Assembly (NCBI GenBank): GCA_963841715.1
Contig: CAWJDP010000003.1
Span: 310,001 to 374,000, forward strand
DNA: 64,000 nucleotides
Direction: 5' to 3'
From: DASPWW01 sp963841715
GTDB taxonomy: Bacteria; Actinomycetota; Thermoleophilia; Solirubrobacterales; 70-9
The notes under the pieces are model-generated. The model made no database searches. It was not told the DNA's origin and worked only from the letters and a program-made list of their open reading frames with translations. Positions 24,377 through 32,075 of the stretch are shown one piece after another. Numbering within the stretch: the stretch's first letter is position 1; each line of letters begins with the position of its first letter. The position numbers were made by a program, and so were the translations under genes.

Positions 24377-25252
24377 TCAGGCCTCCTGGTTCAGTGCGCG
24401 TTCCGCGGCCCGCCGCAGCGCCCGCTTCGTCAGCTCGCCGGCGAGGTGGCGCTTGTAGTCGACCGGCCCGCGCCCGTCGGCGGCGGGCGAGCAGTCCTCC
24501 GAGGCCATCGATCCGGCCTGCGCGAAGACATCCTCGTCGGGCCGCTCGCCGCGCAGTGCGTCCTCCGAGCGCTCGGCGTGAATCGTCGTCGGCCCGACGG
24601 CGCTGAGCGCAACTCCGGCGTCGGTGATCGTGCCGCCGTCGACCCAGAGCGCGGCCGAGACGGCGACGATCGCCCAATCGCCGGCGCGGCGCTCGACCTT
24701 CTCGTGGGCGCTTCCACCGCCGGGGCGGAGTGGCAGCCGGACCTCGGTCAGGATCTCAGCGTCCTTGATCGCAGTCATGTACGGGCCGATGTGGAACTCG
24801 TCCATCCCGACCGTGCGCTCGCCGCCCGAGCCCGCGATGACGGCGGTCGCCTTCAGCGCCGAGCACACCGCCGAGAGGTCCTCGGCGGCGTCGGCCTGCG
24901 CGAGCGAGCCGCCGATCGTGCCGCGGTTGCGCACGACGGGGTCGGCGATCACCGTCTCGGCCTCGGCGAAGACGGGGAAGTGGCGCGCAAGCAGGTCGGA
25001 CTCGAGCAGCTCGCGGTGACGTGTCATCGCCCCGATCCGGATCTCGCCCGCCTCCTCGCGGATGTAGGAGAGCTCGTCGAGCTCGTTGATGTCGATCAGC
25101 CGCTCGGGGTTCGCGAGCCGGAGCTTCATCATCGGCAGCAGGCTGTGCCCGCCGGCGACGATCCGCGTCTCGGGGCCGTAGCGCTCGAGCAGCTCGATCG
25201 CGTTCTGGACGCTCGTCGCGCGCTCGTACTCAATCGGTCCTGGAGTCTGCAA
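24377..25252 (-). CDS. coxM: CO dehydrogenase medium FAD subunit
   Basis: The 291-residue flavoprotein passes electrons from CoxS to the respiratory chain. FAD-binding motifs are IVAGGHSLLPMMKLRLANP (about 31-49) and the second RNRGTIGGSLAQADAAED (about 108-125), close to the canonical TIGGSVAHADPAAD. C-terminally LSAVGPTTIHAERSEDAL is typical of the CoxM domain. A TTG start at 25252 is supported by AGGAGGTGGG 5-14 bases before it. Order M-S-L matches known coxMSL operons. It follows the last small membrane-protein gene by 39 bases. Confidence 0.93.
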   Translation of the reverse strand: MQTPGPIEYERATSVQNAIELLERYGPETRIVAGGHSLLPMMKLRLANPERLIDINELDELSYIREEAGEIRIGAMTRHRELLESDLLARHFPVFAEAETVIADPVVRNRGTIGGSLAQADAAEDLSAVCSALKATAVIAGSGGERTVGMDEFHIGPYMTAIKDAEILTEVRLPLRPGGGSAHEKVERRAGDWAIVAVSAALWVDGGTITDAGVALSAVGPTTIHAERSEDALRGERPDEDVFAQAGSMASEDCSPAADGRGPVDYKRHLAGELTKRALRRAAERALNQEA

Positions 25253-25291
25253 CTGATCCCACCTCCTCCTCCTCGATCGTCGGCTTGGGCG

Positions 25292-25888
25292 CTAGGACTC
25301 GGACTCCGAGTCCTCGTCGGCCGGGAACGCCTTCGGCGCGTTCGTTCCGATCGTCGGCGAGGTCGGCCTGTGCTTCGGCCCGCCGGGCCGCTCCTCGATC
25401 GGCCCCGACGGGTTGTGGTACAGCGAGCGCGCGGCGGCGCTCGAGTAGATCGCGTCGCGGAGCGCCGCGCCCGACTCGGCGCCGGCGCCGAGCGGACTCT
25501 CGCGCCCGAGCCGCGCGAGCTGAACCGCGCCGCGCGTGTAGACCTCGTCGATGTTCTTCGGCTCGCCGCCGCGGCCCTGGCGCTCAAGCATCGCCTGGCC
25601 CGAGCCCGGATATACGGACTCGACGAGACCCGCCGCGTCGTCGGGGCCGGCCTTCTTCTCCAGCAGCCCCTCGAGCAGGTCGGTCCCGGCGGTGAGATCC
25701 TCGTTGATCTTGACGACGACCCCGTTCACAGGCTCGCTCTTGCTGACGATCCCACCGACCGCCTCGATCACGGCGTCGAGCCCGCCGACGATATTGCGCA
25801 GCTCGAGGATCACCGCGACCAGGTAGACGACCAGCGCAAGGATGATCAGGACGACCGCGATCAACGTGACTGCGGCTGCGGGCTCCAT
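25292..25888 (-). CDS. Small membrane protein 5 of the cox operon
   Basis: The 198-residue protein has one long N-terminal transmembrane helix (about 5-30, VTLIAVVLIILALVVYLVAV). A helical segment follows (ELRNIVGGLDAVIEAVGGIV, then INEDLTAGTDLLEGLLEKK), and then a soluble, probably flexible C-terminal half with Pro/Gly/Ser and a final acidic stretch (FPADEDSESES). It is the longest of five consecutive genes with the same plan, one membrane helix and a cytoplasmic or external helix pair, and lies directly before coxM. No family is recognised with confidence; the DUF948-like membrane stalk proteins are the nearest in style. Confidence 0.78.
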   Translation of the reverse strand: MEPAAAVTLIAVVLIILALVVYLVAVILELRNIVGGLDAVIEAVGGIVSKSEPVNGVVVKINEDLTAGTDLLEGLLEKKAGPDDAAGLVESVYPGSGQAMLERQGRGGEPKNIDEVYTRGAVQLARLGRESPLGAGAESGAALRDAIYSSAAARSLYHNPSGPIEERPGGPKHRPTSPTIGTNAPKAFPADEDSESES

Positions 25889-25895
25889 GGTTGGC

Positions 25896-26153
25896 TCAGG
25901 CGTCCTCGAGGATCTTGTCGAGCGAGCCGCCGTAGTTGGCCACGACCCCGACCGTGGCGTGGACCTGGTCCTGAGTCGTGTTCAGGAGCTCGACCGCGTC
26001 GAGGTCCTTCGAGGCCTGCTCGGCGACCGGTTTCAGCGCCTCGACGGCCGGGGTCACGTCCTTGGCGGCGTTGAGCACCCCGCGCAGCAGGTACACGACC
26101 ACCGGCACCAGAACAAGCAGCAGCACGGCGTCTCCAATCCACCAGATCGTCAT
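25896..26153 (-). CDS. Small membrane protein 4 of the cox operon
   Basis: The 85-residue protein has a membrane helix (about 3-25, IWWIGDAVLLLVLVPVVVYL) and an amphipathic helical tail with Ala/Val/Leu heptads (APAVEALKPVAEQASKDLDA style, ending LDKILEDA). Its start overlaps the stop of the preceding small gene by 4 bases, and 7 bases separate it from the next. The layout matches its four neighbours, indicating an ancient tandem duplication or a co-evolved set. Function unknown. Confidence 0.75.
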   Translation of the reverse strand: MTIWWIGDAVLLLVLVPVVVYLLRGVLNAAKDVTPAVEALKPVAEQASKDLDAVELLNTTQDQVHATVGVVANYGGSLDKILEDA

Positions 26154-26428
26154 CGCTTCTCCGCGTGCTCGGCAACGATCGCGGCCTTCTCGGCGACCCC
26201 GGGCATGAGGCCGATGATGCGGTCGAACTGCGCGTTGATCGCCTCGACCGCGGGGCGAAGCGGGCGCAGGTGCTGGGTCTCGACCGTGGTCAGCGCCGAG
26301 CCGAGCGTGCGCAGCCCGTCCGCGATCGCGCTCAGGCGACGGCGGATCTCGATCAGCGCCAGAGCCAACACCACGACGAGGACGACGGCCTCGGCGACGC
26401 TGAGCACGATCAGGGTCGTCGTGCTCAC
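26150..26428 (-). CDS. Small membrane protein 3 of the cox operon
   Basis: The 92-residue protein has one membrane helix (about 5-27, LIVLSVAEAVVLVVVLALAL) followed by a basic collar (EIRRRLSAIADGL) and a helical tail (TLGSALTTVETQHLRPL, AINAQFDRIIGLMPG). The basic collar after the helix suggests the tail is cytoplasmic. The GTG start shares 4 bases (GTGA) with the end of the upstream gene. It is part of the five-gene array; no known domain is assigned. Confidence 0.75.
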   Translation of the reverse strand: MSTTTLIVLSVAEAVVLVVVLALALIEIRRRLSAIADGLRTLGSALTTVETQHLRPLRPAVEAINAQFDRIIGLMPGVAEKAAIVAEHAEKR

Positions 26429-26733
26429 TCGGAGCCCCCGTTCTCGTTGTAGCCCTGCGAAAGCGCGTTCATGTACCCGTCCTGGACGACTCCCTCGGCA
26501 GCGATCTGGTTCAGCACCGGCGCCGTGGCCTCAAGCTGGGGGATGTTCGCCGTGTTCTCGGCGACCTTGCCGGCCGAATCGAGCAGGCCGTCAACGCTGG
26601 ACTTGATCCGCCCGAGCAGTCCGAGCAGCATCAGCAGCATCGCCGCGACGACGAGAGCGACGACGAGGCCTGCCGCCAAGCTCACGTACCACAGCGTGCG
26701 CTCGGCGTCGGCGAGGGCAACGAGGACGTTCAT
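26425..26733 (-). CDS. Small membrane protein 2 of the cox operon
   Basis: The 102-residue protein opens MNVLVALADAERTLWYVSLA, then a membrane helix (about 15-42, GLVVALVVAAMLLMLLGLLG). A tail follows containing SSVDGLLDSAGKVAENTANI and APVLNQIAAEGVVQDGYMNA and ending with Asn/Gly/Ser-rich YNENGGSE. Its ATG shares one base with the stop of the first gene (TGATG). Among the five it has the most soluble tail. Function is unknown; context ties it to CO dehydrogenase. Confidence 0.75.
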   Translation of the reverse strand: MNVLVALADAERTLWYVSLAAGLVVALVVAAMLLMLLGLLGRIKSSVDGLLDSAGKVAENTANIPQLEATAPVLNQIAAEGVVQDGYMNALSQGYNENGGSE

Positions 26734-26993
26734 CAGTGCCCGACCGCCGTCTTTCGCAGCGCGCGGGCGGAGTGCAGAATCCTCACGCCCGAGTCGTTGA
26801 TCCTCGCGACGCCGTCGAGCTCGTCGGTCTGGTCCTTGATCACGTCGACCGCCTCGTTGGCGGTCTTCGCCTGCTCCGCGATCCGGTTCGCGAGCACGAG
26901 GATCGTGACGACGATGATCACCGCGACGATCACGACCACCCCGCCGAGCCCGAGCCCGATGTACCAGGAGGTCGTGTCCGCGCCGACGAGCAA
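26733..26993 (-). CDS. Small membrane protein 1 of the cox operon
   Basis: The 86-residue protein is the first of the array: WYIGLGLGGVVVIVAVIIVV begins a membrane helix (about 10-35), followed by NRIAEQAKTANEAVDVIKDQ and a helical tail ending in basic residues (ARALRKTAVGH). The TTG start at 26993 has GAGGTAGGA just upstream. A promoter with TTGAGC and TATCCT boxes lies 40-70 bases before it. With the next gene it shows the same W-Y-(I/V)-(G/S)-L motif before the helix, evidence of common ancestry. Confidence 0.75.
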   Translation of the reverse strand: MLVGADTTSWYIGLGLGGVVVIVAVIIVVTILVLANRIAEQAKTANEAVDVIKDQTDELDGVARINDSGVRILHSARALRKTAVGH

Positions 26994-27031
26994 GTTCCTA
27001 CCTCTCGACCTCCATGCGCCCCATTGCCGCG

Positions 27032-27060
27032 AGGATATAACAGCGGCTTTGCGAGCTCAA
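27032..27060 (-). promoter_or_regulatory. Promoter for the small-membrane-protein / coxMSL operon
   Basis: Minus strand: -35 TTGAGC (27060-27055), 17-base spacer, -10 TATCCT (27037-27032), in the 89-base gap between coxG and the first small membrane gene. It may give the long operon its own start in addition to read-through from coxG. Confidence 0.5.
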
Positions 27061-27082
27061 AGCGCCGCGCGCTGCCGGCCGG

Positions 27083-27520
27083 TTACAGGTTCGCGAGGTT
27101 CTGCGCGAACTCCTTGATCATTCCCTCGGTCACCGCGGAGATCACGCCCTCGCCCATCTGCGCGGCCTTGCCGGTGACCTCGATCGTCGAGTGCAGCGCG
27201 ACCTCGGTCCCGCCCCCCTGCTCGCCCAGCTGCATCGAGACCTTGGCATCGGCGTTGCCCTGACCGCCGGCCTCCTTTGCGCGCGCGTTCATCACCGCGC
27301 GGTGGGCGGCGTCGTCCTGCTCGACGATCTCGGCGGGGCCGGAGTAGTTCATCGACATCGACCCGAGCTTGATCTTGACCTCGGCGTCGACGGCGCGATC
27401 GCCGGTCTTCTCGAGGACGGTCGCACCCGGCACGCACGGCACGACGCGCTCGAGGTCGACCATCGTCGTCCAGACCTCGTCGATCGGCTTGGAGACGGCG
27501 AACGAGTTGTCGAACTCCAT
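27083..27520 (-). CDS. coxG: CoxG-like SRPBCC-domain protein
   Basis: The 145-residue protein is a START/SRPBCC-fold CoxG homologue: MEFDNSFAVSKPIDEVWTTM at the N-terminus, then VVPCVPGATVLEKTG (the conserved cysteine-proline block) and GKAAQMGEGVISAVTEGM in the long C-terminal helix that closes the hydrophobic cavity. CoxG proteins link CO dehydrogenase with the membrane and its quinone pool. The ATG at 27520 has AGGAGGAAGG upstream. It precedes the array of small membrane proteins, so membrane-coupling functions are grouped at the operon's front. It is divergent from yceI. Confidence 0.9.
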   Translation of the reverse strand: MEFDNSFAVSKPIDEVWTTMVDLERVVPCVPGATVLEKTGDRAVDAEVKIKLGSMSMNYSGPAEIVEQDDAAHRAVMNARAKEAGGQGNADAKVSMQLGEQGGGTEVALHSTIEVTGKAAQMGEGVISAVTEGMIKEFAQNLANL

Positions 27521-27588
27521 CCTTCCTCCTGTTCTCAGACCAAGCTCGGGAGCCGCGAACTCGGCCAGTGTGCCAGAGTCGCCTCTCG

Positions 27589-28137
27589 ATGCCGCTGAGC
27601 TCCGGGACCCACCCGCTTGGACCCGACAACGGGGCGCTGCGGATCGAGACCGCGCGGCGGGGCGCCGCCGCAAAGGCCGGTCACGACCTCGTGATCGAGG
27701 TCACGTCGTGGGAGGGGACGCTCGAGGTCGGCGACGACGGCAGTGTGACCGCGCTCGTGCTCGAGGCCGACCCACGCTCGCTCGAGGTCCGCGAGGGCCA
27801 CGGCGGCGTCGTCGAGCTCAAGGACGAGGACCGCTCCGACATCAAGCAGACGATCGCCGACGAGGTGCTGGCCTCACCGGACCCGGTCGGGTTCCACTCG
27901 ACGGGGGTCGAGAGGATCGACGGTGGCCGGATGCGCGTCCGCGGCGAGCTGGCGCTCAACGGCGCCTCGCACCCGATCGAGCTCGAGCTCGACGCCGGCG
28001 ATGACGGAAGCGTCGCGGGCTCGGCGAAGCTGGCGCAGTCCGAGTGGGGGATCGAGCCCTACTCGGGGCTGTTCGGCGCGCTCAAGGTCGCCGACGAGGT
28101 CAAGGTCGCCGGCGAGGCGTCGGTCCCCGCGGGCTAG
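27589..28137 (+). CDS. YceI family lipocalin-like protein
   Basis: The 182-residue protein has the YceI beta-barrel pattern: GALRIETARRGAAAKAGHDL (the conserved K-x-G-H-D/N), SWEGTLEVGDDGSVTALVLE, FHSTGVERIDGGRMRVRGEL and a final strand set ending AGEASVPAG. YceI proteins bind long isoprenoids such as polyprenyl chains or quinones. There is no signal peptide with the ATG at 27589; a GTG at 27568 would add seven residues. It is divergent from coxG across 68 bases. A quinone-binding YceI next to CoxG is notable. Its stop codon overlaps that of the convergent glycoside hydrolase (CTAG). Confidence 0.85.
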   Translation: MPLSSGTHPLGPDNGALRIETARRGAAAKAGHDLVIEVTSWEGTLEVGDDGSVTALVLEADPRSLEVREGHGGVVELKDEDRSDIKQTIADEVLASPDPVGFHSTGVERIDGGRMRVRGELALNGASHPIELELDAGDDGSVAGSAKLAQSEWGIEPYSGLFGALKVADEVKVAGEASVPAG

Positions 28138-29162
28138 CGCTTACCACCGGTCAGCTTCACGTACTGCTTCCAGGCCGGCTTCGGATGGAAGTGCTTGTTG
28201 AACAGGCCGGCGCTGTCGCACCAGGTGCAGAACGTCGGGTCGTGGTGGTCGGCGAGGGTGAACCACATCACCCCGCGCACGTTCCAGCTGTGCTGCTTCC
28301 GCTTCAGCAGCCGGAACGAGCGCTTCAGCATACGCGCCTGGCCCTGCTTGCCGCGACCGAGGAAGCTCGAGATGTTCCGCTTCGAGCTCCAACCGAGCTC
28401 GGTGACCCAGATGTCGGCGCCGCCGTCGTGGTGGCGGTGCATCACGTGGCGGAACTTGCCGATCTGCCTGCGAACGTCGCCGATGCTGCGGCCGTAGGGG
28501 TGCGGCGCCGCGGCGTCGAAGTACTTCTTCGCGCCCGCCTGGTAGGCCTTGTTAAGGAACTGCCACGCCGCCATTCCCGGCCCGTTGTCCGGATGCGGCG
28601 TCCCGAACATCCCCGCGAACAGGATGTAGGCGTGAGGATCGCGCGCGTGGATCGTCTCGCTCGCGACCTTGAGGTGCCTGACGTAGCTGCGCGGCTGTGG
28701 GCCGTGGCCGTTGAAGGTCGAGGAGTTGACCTCGTTACCGATCTGCCAGTCCTCGATCGGGTCCGGCGGCAGCTCAGGGTGCTCGGTCCAGAAGGCGCCG
28801 TCAGGCCCGTAGCGGTCGACCGCCGCGCGGAGGAAGTCGCGGTACCCGGACCCGTTGTCGTGCCCGGTAACGAACGGCACCGGCTTGATCCCGTTCGTCG
28901 CCAGCTCCGTGATCAGCTGGTCGGTGCCCGCCCAGGCGTAGGTCCCGTCGGGGCCGTCGATCCCACGGCGGCCCATCGCCCAGCGGTAGGCGCCGACGCG
29001 GCCCGCGCCCAGGCGCGCGAACTCCTTCTCGCTCGGCGTCGTCTGGGGGACGATCCCGTAGAAGCTGCGCGGGACCGCGCCCGCCTGCGCGGCGAGCGTG
29101 AGGAATGTGAGCGCCGCGAACAGCGCCCCAAGACCAAGACCAACGGGCGGCTTTTGTCTCAT
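28134..29162 (-). CDS. Secreted clan-A glycoside hydrolase
   Basis: The 342-residue secreted protein has a leader (about 1-29, ending LAAQAGAVP) and a TIM-barrel-like domain. The acid/base Glu lies in DWQIGNEVNSSTF (about 155-167) and the nucleophile Glu in ADIWVTELGWSSKRN (about 259-273), the spacing of clan GH-A enzymes such as GH5/GH39 relatives. Other pieces are GVMWFTLADHHDP, on the last strand, and PYGRSIGDVRRQIGKF. The substrate is unknown; plant or microbial polysaccharide is likely. The ATG at 29162 puts the basic residues before the hydrophobic leader. Confidence 0.82.
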   Translation of the reverse strand: MRQKPPVGLGLGALFAALTFLTLAAQAGAVPRSFYGIVPQTTPSEKEFARLGAGRVGAYRWAMGRRGIDGPDGTYAWAGTDQLITELATNGIKPVPFVTGHDNGSGYRDFLRAAVDRYGPDGAFWTEHPELPPDPIEDWQIGNEVNSSTFNGHGPQPRSYVRHLKVASETIHARDPHAYILFAGMFGTPHPDNGPGMAAWQFLNKAYQAGAKKYFDAAAPHPYGRSIGDVRRQIGKFRHVMHRHHDGGADIWVTELGWSSKRNISSFLGRGKQGQARMLKRSFRLLKRKQHSWNVRGVMWFTLADHHDPTFCTWCDSAGLFNKHFHPKPAWKQYVKLTGGKR

Positions 29163-29263
29163 CGCGATCGGTTTGCTTCGTTGCCGCGCCCCCAAGACCT
29201 CTTGCCACGACCGTCGAGGACATGGAGGCGCCCCTGCTCAGCCGCAAAGGCTAGCGAGTGTGA

Positions 29264-30838
29264 TCAGCGGCGTAGCAGGTCGGCGGCGCGCTCGCCGATC
29301 ATGATCGTCGGCGCGTTCGTGTTCCCGCCGGTGATCACGGGCATCACCGAGGCGTCGGCGACGCGCAGACGCTCGACCCCGCGCACGCGCAGCTCGGGGT
29401 CGACGACGGCGCCGTCGTCACGGCCCATCCGGCACGTCCCCACGGGGTGGTAGAGGAGCTCGACCTCGCGACGCAGGAACGCCTCGATCTCCGCGTCGCC
29501 TTCGACCTCCTCCCCGGGGATCAGCTCGCGGCCGCGGGCGTCGTCGAGCGGCGCAGTGCGCGCGATCTCGCGCAGCTTCCTGAAGCCGGCGACGAGCGCG
29601 GCGACGTCCTCGGGCTCGGCGAGATGGTTGCCGACCAGGTCAGGCTTGACCGCGGGGTCGGCCGAGCGCAGCCACAGCCGCCCGCGGCTGCGCGGAGCAA
29701 TCAGCGCCGCGGCGAGCGAGAACGCGTGCCCGTCGTGCTCGTCGAACCCGTGGTCGTGGTAATAGGCGGGCCCGAACAGGAGCTGGACGTCGGCGGCGGG
29801 GAGGCCCGGGCGGGTGCGGATGAACGCCATCGCCTCGCCAACGTTCGACGTCAGCGGGCCGCGGTGGCGCAGCACCCACTCGAGCAGGTGGCGCGGCTTC
29901 TCCGCGTCGGCGAGGCTCTCGGGCTTCGTCGACTCGTAGCAGAGGAGGAAGAACGGATGGTCCTGGAGGTTCTCGCCCACCCCGGGGGAATCGACCCGCG
30001 GCTTGATCCCGAGCGAGCGCAGGTGCTCCGGCGGTCCGATCCCCGACACCATCAGCAGCTGCGGGCTCCCGATCGCGCCCGCGCAGACGACGACCTCCCT
30101 GCCCGCGAGCGCGATCTGCTCGCGCCCGCGCCGGTCGCGCCATCGTACGCCGACCGCGGCCCCATCCTCGAGCTCGATCCCGAGCACCTGCGCGCGTGGC
30201 GTGATCGTCAGGTTTGAGCGCCGCCGCGCGGGGCGCAGGTAGCCGTCGGCGGTGCTGCAGCGGCGCCCGCCGCGCTCGGTCACCTGGGTGATGCTGACCC
30301 CGTCCTGCTCGGGCGAGTTGATGTCGGGGTTGGCGGGAATCCCCGCGCGCTGCGTCGCGTCGAGAAAGCGTTGCGTAAGCGGACGCGGCTCGGGCACGTC
30401 CTCGACGTGGATCGGCCCGCCGGAGCCGTGGAGGTCGGAGGCGCCACGGGCGTTGTCCTCGGCGCGCTTGAAGTAGGGGAGCACGTCGGCGTAGCTCCAC
30501 CCGTCGCAGCCCGCCTCGCTCCATCCGTCGTAGTCGAGCGGCCGCCCGCGAACGTACATCATCGCGTTCATCGAGCTCGACCCCCCGAGCGACTTGCCGC
30601 GCGGCACATAGAGCTCGCGCTCGTCGAGATGAGGCTCTGGGCCGGTCGAGTAGTCCCAGTCGAGCTTGGTCCGAAACTGCTTCGCGAACGCGGCCGGGAT
30701 CTTGATGTTCGGTGAGCGATCGCGCCCCCCGGCCTCGAGCAGAAGCACGCTCGTCCCAGGGTCCTCGGTGAGCCGCGCGGCGACCGCGCAGCCAGCCGAG
30801 CCAGCTCCGACGACGACGTAGTCGTAGCCACGCGCCAC
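29264..30838 (-). CDS. GMC family FAD-dependent oxidoreductase
   Basis: The 524-residue flavoenzyme oxidises an alcohol (choline-, glucose- or alkanol-type). It has the FAD fold YDYVVVGAGSAGCAVAARL (about 5-23), GMC signature 1 RGKSLGGSSSMNAMMYVRGR (about 80-99), signature 2 AGAIGSPQLLMVSGIGP and the C-terminal catalytic pair in LLYHPVGTCRMG (His) and ITGGNTNAPTIMIGERAADL (Asn). The start is GTG at 30838. It is 20 bases after the TMEM175 gene's end and may be on a separate transcript. The substrate cannot be told from sequence. Confidence 0.92.
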   Translation of the reverse strand: MARGYDYVVVGAGSAGCAVAARLTEDPGTSVLLLEAGGRDRSPNIKIPAAFAKQFRTKLDWDYSTGPEPHLDERELYVPRGKSLGGSSSMNAMMYVRGRPLDYDGWSEAGCDGWSYADVLPYFKRAEDNARGASDLHGSGGPIHVEDVPEPRPLTQRFLDATQRAGIPANPDINSPEQDGVSITQVTERGGRRCSTADGYLRPARRRSNLTITPRAQVLGIELEDGAAVGVRWRDRRGREQIALAGREVVVCAGAIGSPQLLMVSGIGPPEHLRSLGIKPRVDSPGVGENLQDHPFFLLCYESTKPESLADAEKPRHLLEWVLRHRGPLTSNVGEAMAFIRTRPGLPAADVQLLFGPAYYHDHGFDEHDGHAFSLAAALIAPRSRGRLWLRSADPAVKPDLVGNHLAEPEDVAALVAGFRKLREIARTAPLDDARGRELIPGEEVEGDAEIEAFLRREVELLYHPVGTCRMGRDDGAVVDPELRVRGVERLRVADASVMPVITGGNTNAPTIMIGERAADLLRR

Positions 30839-30858
30839 TCGAAGAGCCTATCCCCAGG

Positions 30859-31524
30859 TCAGGCGAGGTACCTGTCCGCCTCCGCCGGCTTCCAGCGCTG
30901 CCCGATCCGCTCCGCGATCACCATCAGGTACCAGCTCCCGACCGCCCACCCGCTCGAGAGCACGAACGCGAACGGGATCGAGAGCAGGAAGAACAGCACC
31001 GGGACGCCGGAGGCGATCATCCCGAACCGGTAGACGTCATCGGGGATCTCGCGGTTGAGGAGCTTCGCACGGCGGGCGTGGCTGAACATCACGACCTCGA
31101 AACCGCTGACTATCGCGACCGTGGTCGCGTACATGACCACCGAGAGCGGGTTCTCGAAGTACTCGCCGAGGAGCGCGGTCGGGAACGGTAGGAAGGCGAT
31201 GAACGCGAGGTAGAGGAGGTTGAGCGAGATCAGCCGCGTGTCGATCGCCTCGAGCATCGAAAACTGGTGGTGATGGGCGATCCAGTAGCGGCCGATGACG
31301 GCGAAGCTGATGAAGAAGCTGATGAAGTTGGGGATCAGGTCGTTGAGCGCGTCGGCGAGCTGCTTGACGCTCGACGCGTCCTTGAGCACCGGGACGGTGA
31401 TCCCGACGACGAGGAGCGTCATCGCGATCGCAAACAGCCCATCGCTGAACGCGAGCACGCGGCCGAACTCCTCATTCCCGCGCTCGTAGCGCCGCGACGG
31501 TCGGCCGCTGTGACGGCGCGGCAT
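30859..31524 (-). CDS. TMEM175-family (DUF1211) potassium channel
   Basis: The 221-residue membrane protein has six predicted helices and the family signature GRVLAFSDGLFAIAMTLLVV (about 21-40, the RxxxFSD motif that forms the pore filter region), then FAVIGRYWIAHHHQF. Bacterial TMEM175 proteins are tetrameric, weakly selective potassium channels. The ATG at 31524 shares one base with the tadA stop (TGATG), a coupled arrangement. The longer open frame upstream reads through tadA and is not coding. Confidence 0.88.
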   Translation of the reverse strand: MPRRHSGRPSRRYERGNEEFGRVLAFSDGLFAIAMTLLVVGITVPVLKDASSVKQLADALNDLIPNFISFFISFAVIGRYWIAHHHQFSMLEAIDTRLISLNLLYLAFIAFLPFPTALLGEYFENPLSVVMYATTVAIVSGFEVVMFSHARRAKLLNREIPDDVYRFGMIASGVPVLFFLLSIPFAFVLSSGWAVGSWYLMVIAERIGQRWKPAEADRYLA

Positions 31525-31991
31525 CAGCGGCGCCCCGCGAAGAAGCTCTCGAGAAGGGAGGCGGACTCCGCGGCCAGCAGACCGCTCTCGACCTGGGGCC
31601 GATGGTTGAGACGGGAGTCGCCGAGCACGTCGAGAACGCTGCCCGCTGCACCCGCCTTGGGGTCGGCGGCGGCGAAGACGACGCGGGGGATCCGGGAGAG
31701 GACGATCGCCCCGGCGCACATCGCGCAGGGCTCCAGGGTGACGTAGAGGACCGAGTCGGGGATCCGCCAGCCGTCAAGCCGCTGCGAGGCCTCGCGCACC
31801 GCCAGCACCTCGGCGTGTGCGGTCGGGTCGCCGCGCAGCTCGCGCTCGTTCCCGGCCGCCCCGATCACCTCCCCCTCCCGGACCACGACGGCCCCGATCG
31901 GGATGTCGTCGCGGTCGGCCGCGCGCTCGGCCTCGCGCAGCGCAAGCAGCATGAAGTGCTCGTCGCGACCGAAGAACCTGCCCGCGCTCAC
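31524..31991 (-). CDS. tadA: tRNA-specific adenosine deaminase TadA
   Basis: The 155-residue zinc deaminase has the catalytic motif DPTAHAEVLAVREAS (His and Glu, about 55-69) and the zinc cysteines in TLEPCAMCAGAIVLSRI (about 85-101). DIPIGAVVVREGEVIG and DPKAGAAGSVLDVLGD are the flanking conserved parts. It converts A34 to inosine in tRNA-Arg(ACG). The start is GTG at 31991. It is divergent from the subtilisin gene and coupled to the TMEM175 gene downstream. Confidence 0.93.
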   Translation of the reverse strand: MSAGRFFGRDEHFMLLALREAERAADRDDIPIGAVVVREGEVIGAAGNERELRGDPTAHAEVLAVREASQRLDGWRIPDSVLYVTLEPCAMCAGAIVLSRIPRVVFAAADPKAGAAGSVLDVLGDSRLNHRPQVESGLLAAESASLLESFFAGRR

Positions 31992-32075
31992 GCGCCCAAG
32001 TATCAGGCAACTTCCACGCGCGGGCGGTGTTAGTGCCTACGATCGTCCACGGACGGACCCCCCAGGGAGCTTCAA

